From a bacterium (lineage in GTDB: Bacteria; Gemmatimonadota; Gemmatimonadetes; Longimicrobiales; RSA9), in contig QGVH01000001.1 in assembly GCA_003242735.1 (NCBI GenBank), forward strand, positions 124,001-188,000: a stretch of 64,000 bases of DNA, read 5' to 3'. Numbering within the stretch: position 1 is the stretch's first letter; the number at the start of each line of letters is the position of its first letter. Below the pieces are notes generated by a model, which saw only the letters and a program-made list of their open reading frames with translations, did no database searches and was not told the DNA's origin. Below are positions 43,840 through 52,063 of this stretch, piece by piece. A program made the translations under genes and the position numbers.

Positions 43840-45807
43840 ATGTGCGGCATCGCGGGCATCATATCGGAAGACACGACCCTGCACCGCGTCCTGCCCCGAA
43901 TGGTGGAGACGCTCCGGCACCGGGGCCCGGACGACGAGGGCTTCGCCTACATCGGCCCCGCCGCACTCGGGCATCGGCGGCTCAGCATCATCGACCTGGA
44001 CCACGGCCGCCAGCCGATGCTGAACGAAGACCAGACCATCGGGATCGTCTTCAACGGCGAGATCTACAACTTTCCCGCCCTGCGACGCGAACTCGAGGCC
44101 GAAGGGTATCGCTTCCGCACACGCTCGGACACGGAGGTCCTGCTCCGCCTGTACGAACGCGACGGCGTCGACTGCGTCACCCGGCTCGAGGGCATGTTCG
44201 CCTTCGCGATCTGGGACGACCGTCACCGGCGACTGCTGCTCGTGCGCGACCACATGGGGCAAAAACCCCTCTTCTACGCCCGTGTGGCCAACGCCATCCT
44301 GTTCGCCTCCGAGGTCAAAGGCATTCTGGCCAGCGGTCTCTTGCCCGCACGACCGGACCTCGAGGCGATCTACCATTACATCTCGCTGCGCTTCATCCCG
44401 GACCGGCTCACGCTCTTCAGGGGCGTGCACAAGCTGCCTGCCGCACACCGTCTCGTCATCGAGGGTGGCGAAGAGCGGATCGAGCGTTACTGGCGGCTGG
44501 CCAGGTGGGAGAAGATGCGGGGCTCGGAAGAGGAGCTCATCGACCGGCTGGATCACGAGCTCTCCGAAACGGTCAAGGATCACCTCCTCAGCGATGTCCC
44601 CGTCGGCAGCTTTCTCAGCGGAGGCATCGACTCCAGTCTGATCACCGCCCTGATGACGCGCCACTCCGTTGGGCCGGTTTCCACCTTCTCCATCGGAGTG
44701 GAAGAGCACGACTTCAACGAGCTGCCCTACGCCCGGCTCGTCGCCGAGCAATACGGCACTCGCCATCACGAGGAGGTCGTCCGGCCGGACCTGGTGAGAC
44801 TGGTGCCCCGGATGATCTGGCACCTGGACGAGCCGGCGGACCCCTTCGGCATCGGAGTGTACCTCGCCTCCAAGCTTGCCTCTCGGCATGTCAAGGTCGT
44901 CCTCAGCGGCGATGGCGGTGACGAGTTGTTCGCGGGATACGACCGCTACGCCGGCCAACGCCTTGCCGACATTTACTGCGTGCTGCCCGCAGCGCTCCGC
45001 CGCACCGTGATGCGCCGGATCATCGAGCGTGTTCCGGACAGCTACGGCTACAAGAGCTTCGCCCAGAAGCTGCGGTGGCTGAACGAAGTCTCTCTCCTGA
45101 GCCGCGGCGAGCGCTACGCGCGCAGCATGAGCTTCCTCCGTTTCACCGACGAGGACAAGGCCCGACTCTTCACGCCCAGCGCCCGCGCCGCTCTGGGACG
45201 ACTCGACTCGCAGCAGAAGATCCTCGAGCACTTCGATACTCCCGGCATCCCGGACCTGGTGGACCGGATGCTCTACACGGACCTCATGACCCGGATGCCG
45301 GATCACCTCCTGAGCATCGTCGACCGCATGGCCATGGCCCACGGCCTGGAGGTGCGGCCGCCGTTCATGGGGCACCGGATGGTCGAGTTCGCGGCGGCGA
45401 TCCCGGCATCCCTGAAGCTCAAGGGCACCAGGCTGAAGTACATCCTCCGCCGCGTCGCGGCACGCCACCTCCATCCGGCACTGGTGCGCCGCAAGAAGCA
45501 GGGATTCGGCTTCCCTCTCGCCTACTGGCTCCGGGGCGAGTTGAGGCCGTTGCTCCTCGAAGTCATGCGCCGCTCGCGGTTCATCGAGGCGGGGATCTTC
45601 GAGCCTGGTTACGTCCACGGCCTGATGGAGGAGCACCTCGAGGGAAAGCGCGACCACAACTACCGGCTATGGCTCCTCCTGAACCTCGAGCTATGGCACC
45701 GGCTGTTCCTCGAGGGTCAGTCCGTGGAGGCGGTCGGGCAGTGGGTGGACGAACAGGCACGGGGGTCCGGGCGACAGGCGGACGCGCTGACCGCGACGGC
45801 GAGGTAG
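43840..45807 (+). CDS. asnB: Asparagine synthase, glutamine-hydrolysing (second copy)
   Basis: A 655-residue enzyme with the exact N-terminus MCGIAGII (catalytic Cys2), HRGPDDEG, FNGEIYN and SDTEVLLRLYE in the glutaminase half, and SGGIDSSLI (PP-loop) and SGDGGDELFAGYDRY in the synthetase half. The C-terminal part (RKKQGFGFPLAYWLRGELRP) is typical of exosortase-A-associated amidotransferases. It shares the fold, but not close identity, with the copy at 6801. In this context it probably amidates a glycan component. It follows the epimerase by 31 bases and is followed directly by the methyltransferase (stop then ATG), so all three are co-expressed. Confidence 0.94.
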   Translation: MCGIAGIISEDTTLHRVLPRMVETLRHRGPDDEGFAYIGPAALGHRRLSIIDLDHGRQPMLNEDQTIGIVFNGEIYNFPALRRELEAEGYRFRTRSDTEVLLRLYERDGVDCVTRLEGMFAFAIWDDRHRRLLLVRDHMGQKPLFYARVANAILFASEVKGILASGLLPARPDLEAIYHYISLRFIPDRLTLFRGVHKLPAAHRLVIEGGEERIERYWRLARWEKMRGSEEELIDRLDHELSETVKDHLLSDVPVGSFLSGGIDSSLITALMTRHSVGPVSTFSIGVEEHDFNELPYARLVAEQYGTRHHEEVVRPDLVRLVPRMIWHLDEPADPFGIGVYLASKLASRHVKVVLSGDGGDELFAGYDRYAGQRLADIYCVLPAALRRTVMRRIIERVPDSYGYKSFAQKLRWLNEVSLLSRGERYARSMSFLRFTDEDKARLFTPSARAALGRLDSQQKILEHFDTPGIPDLVDRMLYTDLMTRMPDHLLSIVDRMAMAHGLEVRPPFMGHRMVEFAAAIPASLKLKGTRLKYILRRVAARHLHPALVRRKKQGFGFPLAYWLRGELRPLLLEVMRRSRFIEAGIFEPGYVHGLMEEHLEGKRDHNYRLWLLLNLELWHRLFLEGQSVEAVGQWVDEQARGSGRQADALTATAR

Positions 45808-46635
45808 ATGGTCGCCATGGCGCAGGAGCCGCTCGGCAGAGCCGCGGCTGCGGGTCCGGCCGGCCAGACTGAATCCGGTTCCCGTCGACGGACGCGCCCC
45901 GAGCGCGAGCAACCGGACGTCGAGACCGCTTCCGATGACTACGCGCGCCGGTTCGCCGGCAGCGTCGGCGCGTGGTTCCTCGACCTGCAAGCGCGCAGCA
46001 CGCTCGATCTCCTGCGCCGCTTTCCGCCGGGCGCGACCGTTCTCGATGTCGGAGGGGGTCACGGGCAGCTGACGCCGGCCCTGCTGGAGGCCGGCTACGA
46101 GGTGGTCATCCTCGGAAGCGCGCCAGAGGCAGGAGAGCGCATCGCCCGCTTCTGCGAGAGCGGACGCTGTCGGTTCACGGTGGGCGACCTGACCAACCTG
46201 CCTTACGCGACGCGCTCCTTCGATGTCGTGATCAGCTTCCGGTTGCTGCCTCACATGCGGGCCTGGCGCCGGGTGATCGCCGAGGCGTGCCGCGTCGCAC
46301 GGGCAACGGTCATCGTGGACTATCCCTCGAGCCGCAGCATCAACGTCTTCGCCGACCGCCTCTTCGGCCTCAAGCGCCGGATCGAGCGCAACACGAGGCC
46401 GTTCACGCTGTTCCACCCACGCGACATCGCCCGTGCCTTCGCCGAGCACGGCTTCGTGATCACTGGCTCGAGGCCACAGTTCCTGTGGCCCATGGTCCTG
46501 CACCGCGCCCACGGATCCCGCCTCCTCGGAGTCACCACGGAGGCCGTTCCTCGCGCACTCGGCCTGACACGGCTGCTCGGCTCGCCCGTGATCGCACGCG
46601 CCGAGCGCCGCCCGGACTCTCACTCAGAACGCTGA
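45808..46635 (+). CDS. Class I SAM-dependent methyltransferase
   Basis: A 275-residue methyltransferase. Motif I is VLDVGGGHGQLTPALLEAG, then ILGSAPEAG, RFTVGDLTNLPYATRSFDVVISFRLLPHMRAW (motif II/III region), and a C-terminal FHPRDIARAFAEHGF. The first 45 residues are polar and low-complexity. ATG 45808 directly follows the asparagine synthase stop codon; ATG 45817 is an alternative three codons later. It likely methylates a sugar or lipid of the polymer. Its stop lies five bases from the end of the convergent methyltransferase gene. Confidence 0.88.
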   Translation: MVAMAQEPLGRAAAAGPAGQTESGSRRRTRPEREQPDVETASDDYARRFAGSVGAWFLDLQARSTLDLLRRFPPGATVLDVGGGHGQLTPALLEAGYEVVILGSAPEAGERIARFCESGRCRFTVGDLTNLPYATRSFDVVISFRLLPHMRAWRRVIAEACRVARATVIVDYPSSRSINVFADRLFGLKRRIERNTRPFTLFHPRDIARAFAEHGFVITGSRPQFLWPMVLHRAHGSRLLGVTTEAVPRALGLTRLLGSPVIARAERRPDSHSER

Positions 46636-46640
46636 AGGCC

Positions 46641-47501
46641 TTACCTCTGGACCGAGCCCTGTGGTGACGCACCCTCCTCCCGCAGCGTCGCCTTCACGAT
46701 CAGCTTGTATCCCTGCCCTGGGAGGAGTCGATCGAGTCGCACGCAGAGCCAGAGCAGGGGATGGAGGATCGACAGGAGGCGCAGCTCCTTCCGGTGCCGC
46801 TGCCAATCGGACTGCGTGAACAGCTGTCCCTTCGCGGACCGCACCCGCCGGCCCTTGAACCGCCGCAGGAGTTCCAGGCCGCTGTTCAGGAAGGTGTCGA
46901 TCGCTTCGGCGAACAGCTTCGAGTATGTATGGCTGGCCGCCACGGTGAAGCGATCGCCCAGCAGCTCCTGCAACCCCTCGAGCGTGTAACCGGGCCTGAC
47001 GTGGCCGTGCCGCTCGTCCGTGAGTCCGAGAAGCGGCCGCAGCCGGTTGAGCAGCAAGCGGGGCTGCAGGTGCGGCACGTTCACGATCAGCACTCCGCCC
47101 GGCCTGAGGATCCGGCGCAGCTCGGCAACGAACGCGCGATCCTCCTCGATGTGCTCCAGGTAATCCACGATCACGACCAGATCGAACATCCGGTCGGGGA
47201 AGGGTGTCAAGCCGCCGTCGAGCGTGTATACGTTGTCCCGCACCAGCCCGCGAATGGCCGCAACGCTGGCCTCGTCCAGGTCCGCGCTGTGCCACTCGCC
47301 GCCTCTTTGCCGCAGGAGGAGGCTGATCACGCCGTTGTCGGCCCCGATGTCCAGGCACACCTTGCCCTCCACGGGGCCGATCAGACGCTCGATCTGCCGG
47401 TACTTCTCCTGCTTGAGGACCGAGCGACGGAAAAGGGCGAGCGCCCACTCCGTGGCCGCGTTCGCGTTCTCGTCCCGGATCAACCCAACCGAGTTCTTCA
47501 T
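46641..47501 (-). CDS. Class I SAM-dependent methyltransferase
   Basis: A 286-residue methyltransferase distinct from the one at 45808. Motif I is VCLDIGADNGVISLLLRQRGG; WHSADLDEASV follows, then FDLVVIVDYLEHIEEDRAFVAELRRILRPGGVLIVNVPH, the Methyltransf_11 pattern. The C-terminal 80 residues are basic with hydrophobic stretches and may attach to the membrane. ATG 47501 overlaps the stop of the GT4 gene by four bases. It is the last gene of the minus-strand operon from 51391. Confidence 0.9.
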   Translation of the reverse strand: MKNSVGLIRDENANAATEWALALFRRSVLKQEKYRQIERLIGPVEGKVCLDIGADNGVISLLLRQRGGEWHSADLDEASVAAIRGLVRDNVYTLDGGLTPFPDRMFDLVVIVDYLEHIEEDRAFVAELRRILRPGGVLIVNVPHLQPRLLLNRLRPLLGLTDERHGHVRPGYTLEGLQELLGDRFTVAASHTYSKLFAEAIDTFLNSGLELLRRFKGRRVRSAKGQLFTQSDWQRHRKELRLLSILHPLLWLCVRLDRLLPGQGYKLIVKATLREEGASPQGSVQR

Positions 47502-48736
47502 ACGCCCCGGGGCTGCAGCAACTCCTCGAGCTGACCGTAGAAGCGCAGGATCCGCTCGCGGAAGACCTCGGGGCCGAACTCGCGCTGGAACCGTTCCCGC
47601 GCCCGGCGTGCCAGGAGCATCCTGAGCTCGGCGTCGCGGAACAGTCTCACCAGTCCCTCGGCAAGATCCTCGGGCGTCGGGTCCACGAGGCAGGCGATCT
47701 CGTCATCGAGGACCTGGGTGTGCGCCGGTAGACGGGTCGCCACGACTGGACGTCCCGAGTCCAGATACGAGTAGATCTTCATGGGCGTGTTGGTGCCTGC
47801 GATGCGCGGTGACACCAGGACATCTGCCTGCCTGAGGTAAGCCCCGAGCTGGGGGAGCGGCCGCGGCCCGAGGAAATGCACGCGCCGCTCCACGCCCAGC
47901 CGCTGCGCGAGTCCGGTGTAATGTCGGATGCGGGCATCGTCGCCCCCGATGACGACGAGGTGCGCCCCCACTTCTTCGGCGGCCACGCGCTGGAACGCTT
48001 CCAGCAACAGGTCGATGCCCTGGTACTTCTCGAGGTTGCCGACGTACATCGCGATCGCCCCCCGGTCCGGCCCGATCCGGTCCGCGATGCGCTCCACGGG
48101 TCCGTCGTCACCGCCCGTGCCCAACATGCTCGTGTCCTCGATCCGAGCGATCAGCCGATCGGGAGCATGGCGCCGCGCGACCTCCTCCACCGACCTGCAC
48201 ACCGTCAGGACGGCTGCCGCACGTCGCACCGCCAATCGCTCCATGGCCCCGAGCGCCCAACGAACACGGCCGAGCAGCGGGAACCTTTCGGTCAGCTGCT
48301 CCGGAAGCGACGAGTCCATGTCATAGACGTAAGGGACCCGGAACAGCGGTCCGAGGACGATCGCGATGAAAACCGACTCCTCCACCGCGTGGATGACGTC
48401 GTACCGACCGCCCCGGGCGAGAGCCCCGGCGCGGACGAACAGGAGGACGTCGTACAGGAGCTTCTTGAGGGAGAACCCCGGGCGCACGTTGCGGACTCCC
48501 GGCAAGCGAGGCGTCCGATAGATCCTGCAGCCGGGAACGTCCACCGCCTCGCCCTCCGGGAAGGTGACGACATCGACGCTGTGCCCCTGCGCTGAGAGCA
48601 CCTCCAGCAGCGCCCGCTCGGCGATCGGCGTGCCCCTGTGCTGGAAGAACGGGTGAGGCGCCAGCAAGAGAACCCTCAGCCGGCGGCGGCTGCCGGGCGA
48701 CACGTGCTGGGGGATCTCCCTAGCGGCGGAACGCAT
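47498..48736 (-). CDS. Glycosyltransferase family 4
   Basis: A 412-residue GT-B enzyme. N-terminal: RVLLLAPHPFFQHRGTPIAERALLEVL, VIHAVEES, YVYDMDSSLPEQL. C-terminal: MYVGNLEKYQGIDLLLEAF, FLGPRPLPQLGAYLRQADVLVSPRIAGTNTPMKIYSYLDSGRPVVAT, in which the donor loop has Gly-Thr-Asn-Thr-Pro rather than E-G-T-S. ATG 48736 lies 17 bases inside the end of the membrane-protein gene at 48720, and ATGA overlap links it to the methyltransferase. Probable role: one transfer step in glycan assembly, coupled to the methyltransferase. Confidence 0.88.
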   Translation of the reverse strand: MRSAAREIPQHVSPGSRRRLRVLLLAPHPFFQHRGTPIAERALLEVLSAQGHSVDVVTFPEGEAVDVPGCRIYRTPRLPGVRNVRPGFSLKKLLYDVLLFVRAGALARGGRYDVIHAVEESVFIAIVLGPLFRVPYVYDMDSSLPEQLTERFPLLGRVRWALGAMERLAVRRAAAVLTVCRSVEEVARRHAPDRLIARIEDTSMLGTGGDDGPVERIADRIGPDRGAIAMYVGNLEKYQGIDLLLEAFQRVAAEEVGAHLVVIGGDDARIRHYTGLAQRLGVERRVHFLGPRPLPQLGAYLRQADVLVSPRIAGTNTPMKIYSYLDSGRPVVATRLPAHTQVLDDEIACLVDPTPEDLAEGLVRLFRDAELRMLLARRARERFQREFGPEVFRERILRFYGQLEELLQPRGV

Positions 48737-49754
48737 AGATGATCCCACCGAGAAGTCCTTGGACCAGGAGCACGGCGTACGCAACCCAGGCGAACGCGAC
48801 GGCCTCGGCCTTGCCGACGCCGTAGAGCCCGAGGAAGAACACGAAGGCGCCCTCGCGTAGACCGATCCCGTTGATGGAAACAGGGGCCATCAGCACCAGG
48901 AGCGCCGCCGGGATGATCAAGAAGTAATCCAGGAACGGAACAGAGAGCCCGATGCTGCGCGCCAGCAGGTAATAAGAGACGACGACGTTGACCTGGAGCA
49001 GCAGCGAGAGCGCGAGCGCCTGCCCGAGCGCACCGCGCTTACCCCGGAAGGAAGCCACCGCCTCTCGCACCCGGTTCAGGGCATGCTGGATCCGAGGGAA
49101 CGCCACCGACGGCCGCCGCGGGCCGGACGCCGGCCGGCTCGCCGGCGAAAACATCAACCAGAGCATGACCGCGATGCCGCCCATGCCGAGGAATGCAGCG
49201 GTCTGCGCCAATGGCGCGGCGACGGGCAGCTCGGGCAGCAGGGCGAGGCCGGCGCATGCGAAGAGCACGAGGGAGAGCAGGCCCATGAACCGGTCCATGA
49301 AGATCACGACGACCGCCTCTGCCTTGCCGCAGCCGAGCCGCCACGAGTCGTAGACGCGGACGGCGTCACCTCCGATCGTTGACGGAAGCAGATTGTTGAA
49401 GAAAATGGCCACCATGTACGAGCGGAGCAGCGCCGGCAGGCTCGCCTCCACCCGCTGCGTGCGAAGCAGGATCCGCCAGCGGCCCACGGTGATGCCGTAG
49501 CCCACGAAGAAGAGACACAGACTGAGGAACACGAGGCGCATGTCCGCCCGGGCGATCGCGTTGAGGACCTCGCCCACGTGCGTGCCTCGCAGGATCAGTG
49601 CGATCAACGCACAGGACACGATCAGTTTGGCCGCGATGAGCGCGCGGCGCGGGATCGCGCTGCGGCCTGACCCGCGTGCCGGCCCCGCCCCCCCTGACGG
49701 CTCTGGCGCTGCGTCGACGCCGTTTGGTTCCGTTGTCGGGCTGGCGTGCATCAT
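48720..49754 (-). CDS. UPF0104 / lysylphosphatidylglycerol-synthase-type transmembrane protein
   Basis: A 344-residue membrane protein with about eight helices, matching the flippase-like part of MprF/AglD (LPG_synthase_TM). Family features: RWRILLRTQ, SYMVAIFFNNLLPSTIGGDAVRVYDSW, VVIFMDRFMGLLSLV, and the C-terminal APVSINGIGLREGAFVFFL. Members are proposed to move lipids or lipid-linked substrates across the inner membrane. Start ATG 49754 overlaps the GlpD-like gene's stop by four bases. A Ser/Pro/Gly-rich N-terminal segment of about 35 residues precedes the first helix. Confidence 0.88.
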   Translation of the reverse strand: MMHASPTTEPNGVDAAPEPSGGAGPARGSGRSAIPRRALIAAKLIVSCALIALILRGTHVGEVLNAIARADMRLVFLSLCLFFVGYGITVGRWRILLRTQRVEASLPALLRSYMVAIFFNNLLPSTIGGDAVRVYDSWRLGCGKAEAVVVIFMDRFMGLLSLVLFACAGLALLPELPVAAPLAQTAAFLGMGGIAVMLWLMFSPASRPASGPRRPSVAFPRIQHALNRVREAVASFRGKRGALGQALALSLLLQVNVVVSYYLLARSIGLSVPFLDYFLIIPAALLVLMAPVSINGIGLREGAFVFFLGLYGVGKAEAVAFAWVAYAVLLVQGLLGGIIYAFRR

Positions 49755-51391
49755 GCCGGCGCTCCGAGCTCGATCCGTTTCGCGCCCAGCTCGGCACCGA
49801 GCAGAGCGAGGGTGCGGGCACGCACCTCCGGTGTAACGAGGCCCCGCGCGCCCAACTCCGTTCGCCGCCACAGGACATCATCCAGGCACTGGGCCATCTC
49901 TTCCCGCACCGCCCGCACGGCCTGCGCCCCTATGACGGGCGCATCGGGACAGAGACGGGCATCCCAACCAGGGACATCACGGTACCCTTGCAACACCTGC
50001 GAATAGGCCGAGCCGTACGTCCGGACGAGATGATCGAGCACGTCCAGTTCGACTGTCGAGCCGGCCGCCCGCCGTGCGGAAGCGATCAGGTCACGGACCG
50101 GCTGGGCCGGAGCACCTGGAAGCGGGGTCCACGCCGTGCGGCACGGCCCGGCCCTCACGCCGAGCTTCGCCACCACGCGGTCGACGGCGAGCTCGGCAAG
50201 GAGCCGCGCCGTCGTGAGCTTTCCGCTCTGCAGCGTGATCGCTTCGGGCGCCCCGTCGGCCGCGTGGTCGATGATCATGGGACCTCGCAGGAACCGCGGA
50301 GCGGCGTCCGGGCCGCGGCGTCGTACCGGCACCAGGCCGGCGTGCACGAGGACGATTTCCTCACGACTGAACCTCCGCGCCAGGCGGGCACGATCGACCT
50401 CCTCCAGGAATCGCTGAACGTTGGCCTCCTCCAGTCGTAAGCGCTCGAGCGGCCCCGAATAGGTCTGATGCGCCGTGCCGACGAGGGCGTGCCCCCGCCA
50501 CGGGGCAAAGAACAACTGCCGCATTCCACCCAACCCCGTCGCGACCTCTGCCGTGCGCACGGGTGCGGCGAAGGCGACTCGCGGTGCACCACCGCGAAGG
50601 ACGAAGTTGAGCGCGAGACAGTATTCGATGGGCGGGCGCAGCGGAGACCCGAGCACCCGCGCGACCACTTCCGCAGCCGCCGGGCCGGCGGCGTTCACGA
50701 TCGTGCGCGCCCGCACCTCGAACGCATCACGGCCGATCACGTCCCGCGCCCGTACCCCCACGATCCGACCCGCCGCCCGCACCCCCGCCTCCACCTCGAC
50801 GTAATTGGCCACGACGGCGCCGGCTGCGGCCGCGGCCCGGAGGACCTCGAGCACGAGCCGTTCAGGGCTGTACGCCTGAGCATCGTAGAAGAGCGCGCCG
50901 CCGGTGAGCGCACGGTCCTCGAGCTCCGGTGCCAGGGCGAGCGCCTCTGCCCGCGAGAGCAGCCGGCTCCGCGGCAGTTGACGGTCTGGAAGCTGTCCCG
51001 CGTTCCGATCGAACGTCAGCGCGTCGTACAGACCGAGAGCGACCCTCAAGGCCGCCCGACTCTGTACGCCCCAGCGGTACGTCGGGAGCACGACCGGCAG
51101 CGGCTCGACGAGATGCGGAGCGATCCGGAGCCACGCGGCCCGCTCGCGACTGATCTCCCGCACGCGCTTCACATCGAGGTTCTGCAGCGACCGCAAGCCG
51201 CCGTGGATCGTCTTCAAGCTGTTCCAGGACGTCCCGGCGCAAAAATCGTCGCGCTCGACCAACGCCACCCGCAAACCACGCAGAGCGGCATCCCACGCGA
51301 CGCACGATCCCACGATCCCGCCGCCGACCACGAGCACATCGAACGTCGTGTCCGCCAGGGCCGTTGGCTCTCGCTTCATAGGACGATGCAT
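49751..51391 (-). CDS. GlpD-like FAD-dependent glycerol-3-phosphate dehydrogenase
   Basis: A 546-residue flavoprotein. The FAD-binding VLVVGGGIVGSCVAWDAALRG, then CAGTSWNSLKTIHGGLRSLQNLD, whose T-S-x-x-S-x-K-x-I-H-G-G signature marks aerobic glycerol-3-phosphate dehydrogenases; ALFYDAQAYSPERLVLEVLRAA and the C-terminal helical domain (HLVRTYGSAYSQVL) agree. It would oxidise glycerol-3-phosphate and pass electrons to quinone. Why it heads an EPS operon is unclear; it could supply or recover a glycerol phosphate substituent. Starts: ATG 51391, ATG 51379 and ATG 51430 are all possible; I use 51391. Confidence 0.85.
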   Translation of the reverse strand: MHRPMKREPTALADTTFDVLVVGGGIVGSCVAWDAALRGLRVALVERDDFCAGTSWNSLKTIHGGLRSLQNLDVKRVREISRERAAWLRIAPHLVEPLPVVLPTYRWGVQSRAALRVALGLYDALTFDRNAGQLPDRQLPRSRLLSRAEALALAPELEDRALTGGALFYDAQAYSPERLVLEVLRAAAAAGAVVANYVEVEAGVRAAGRIVGVRARDVIGRDAFEVRARTIVNAAGPAAAEVVARVLGSPLRPPIEYCLALNFVLRGGAPRVAFAAPVRTAEVATGLGGMRQLFFAPWRGHALVGTAHQTYSGPLERLRLEEANVQRFLEEVDRARLARRFSREEIVLVHAGLVPVRRRGPDAAPRFLRGPMIIDHAADGAPEAITLQSGKLTTARLLAELAVDRVVAKLGVRAGPCRTAWTPLPGAPAQPVRDLIASARRAAGSTVELDVLDHLVRTYGSAYSQVLQGYRDVPGWDARLCPDAPVIGAQAVRAVREEMAQCLDDVLWRRTELGARGLVTPEVRARTLALLGAELGAKRIELGAPA

Positions 51392-52063
51392 GACCCCGAG
51401 GCTGGCGCGGGGCGGTACAGGCAGTCCCATGGCGATCCGGCCTCGCTCGGATCCGCTGTGATCGCCCAGGCTGTCGCGTGGACGGGCAGGGAATTCATTG
51501 AGCCGCCTTGTGGGATGAACTCCTCCGTGCGCGAAGAAGCCAAGGCCTGGAGGGAGCGTCGAACGCCGCGACGCCTCGGGCTCTCGAGACCGTGAAGGTG
51601 ATCGCCTCCTGACGTCGGCAGCCGTCAGCAATCGCCGCGCCATGGCGCCGCTCGTCAGACTCGGATGCCTGCGCCCCTGCCATCGGCCCGCGCCGCCACG
51701 GCCCCGCCGAAGCGCCAGACGATTCCCCGGCAATGCCGCCGGGTTCCGGCCGACAAGAGAGACGATCGGCCAGTGCGCTCCGCTCGCGAATTGTTGCGCT
51801 CCCGCCACACCTGTTCGATCGGGCCACATTCTGGCTCGACCATGACCGCCGCAACCGGAGATAGCGCGAGAAAGTTGCGGCCGGGCGCGTGCGTCCACAG
51901 CGGCACCAACCTTGCCCAAGCGCGGGCGTGCCCTCCCGTAGGGCGAGTTCGTCACTCGCCCGGAGATCCGACTGCCGACGGTTCACGTTGACGGCAAAGG
52001 CTCGACCTCCATGCGGCGGGCAGATCGGGCGCGTCGGGCACGTCCCTGGCACGAGGGAAGGGA
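51392..52063. other. Divergent intergenic region
   Basis: No gene seen in 672 bases. It carries the exact plus-strand sigma-54 site at 51902-51915. For the minus-strand GlpD operon only a weak match was seen (GGTCG-AGCCT-TTGC, 51994-52007, six of nine). The remaining sequence shows no strong hairpin or repeat. Confidence 0.4.
51902..51915 (+). promoter_or_regulatory. Sigma-54 promoter, exact core match
   Basis: GGCAC-CAACC-TTGC on the plus strand, ten bases between GG (51902-51903) and GC (51914-51915). Predicted start near 51927, 137 bases before ATG 52064 of the carbamoyltransferase, which has a GAGGGAAGGGA ribosome site. Confidence 0.7.
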
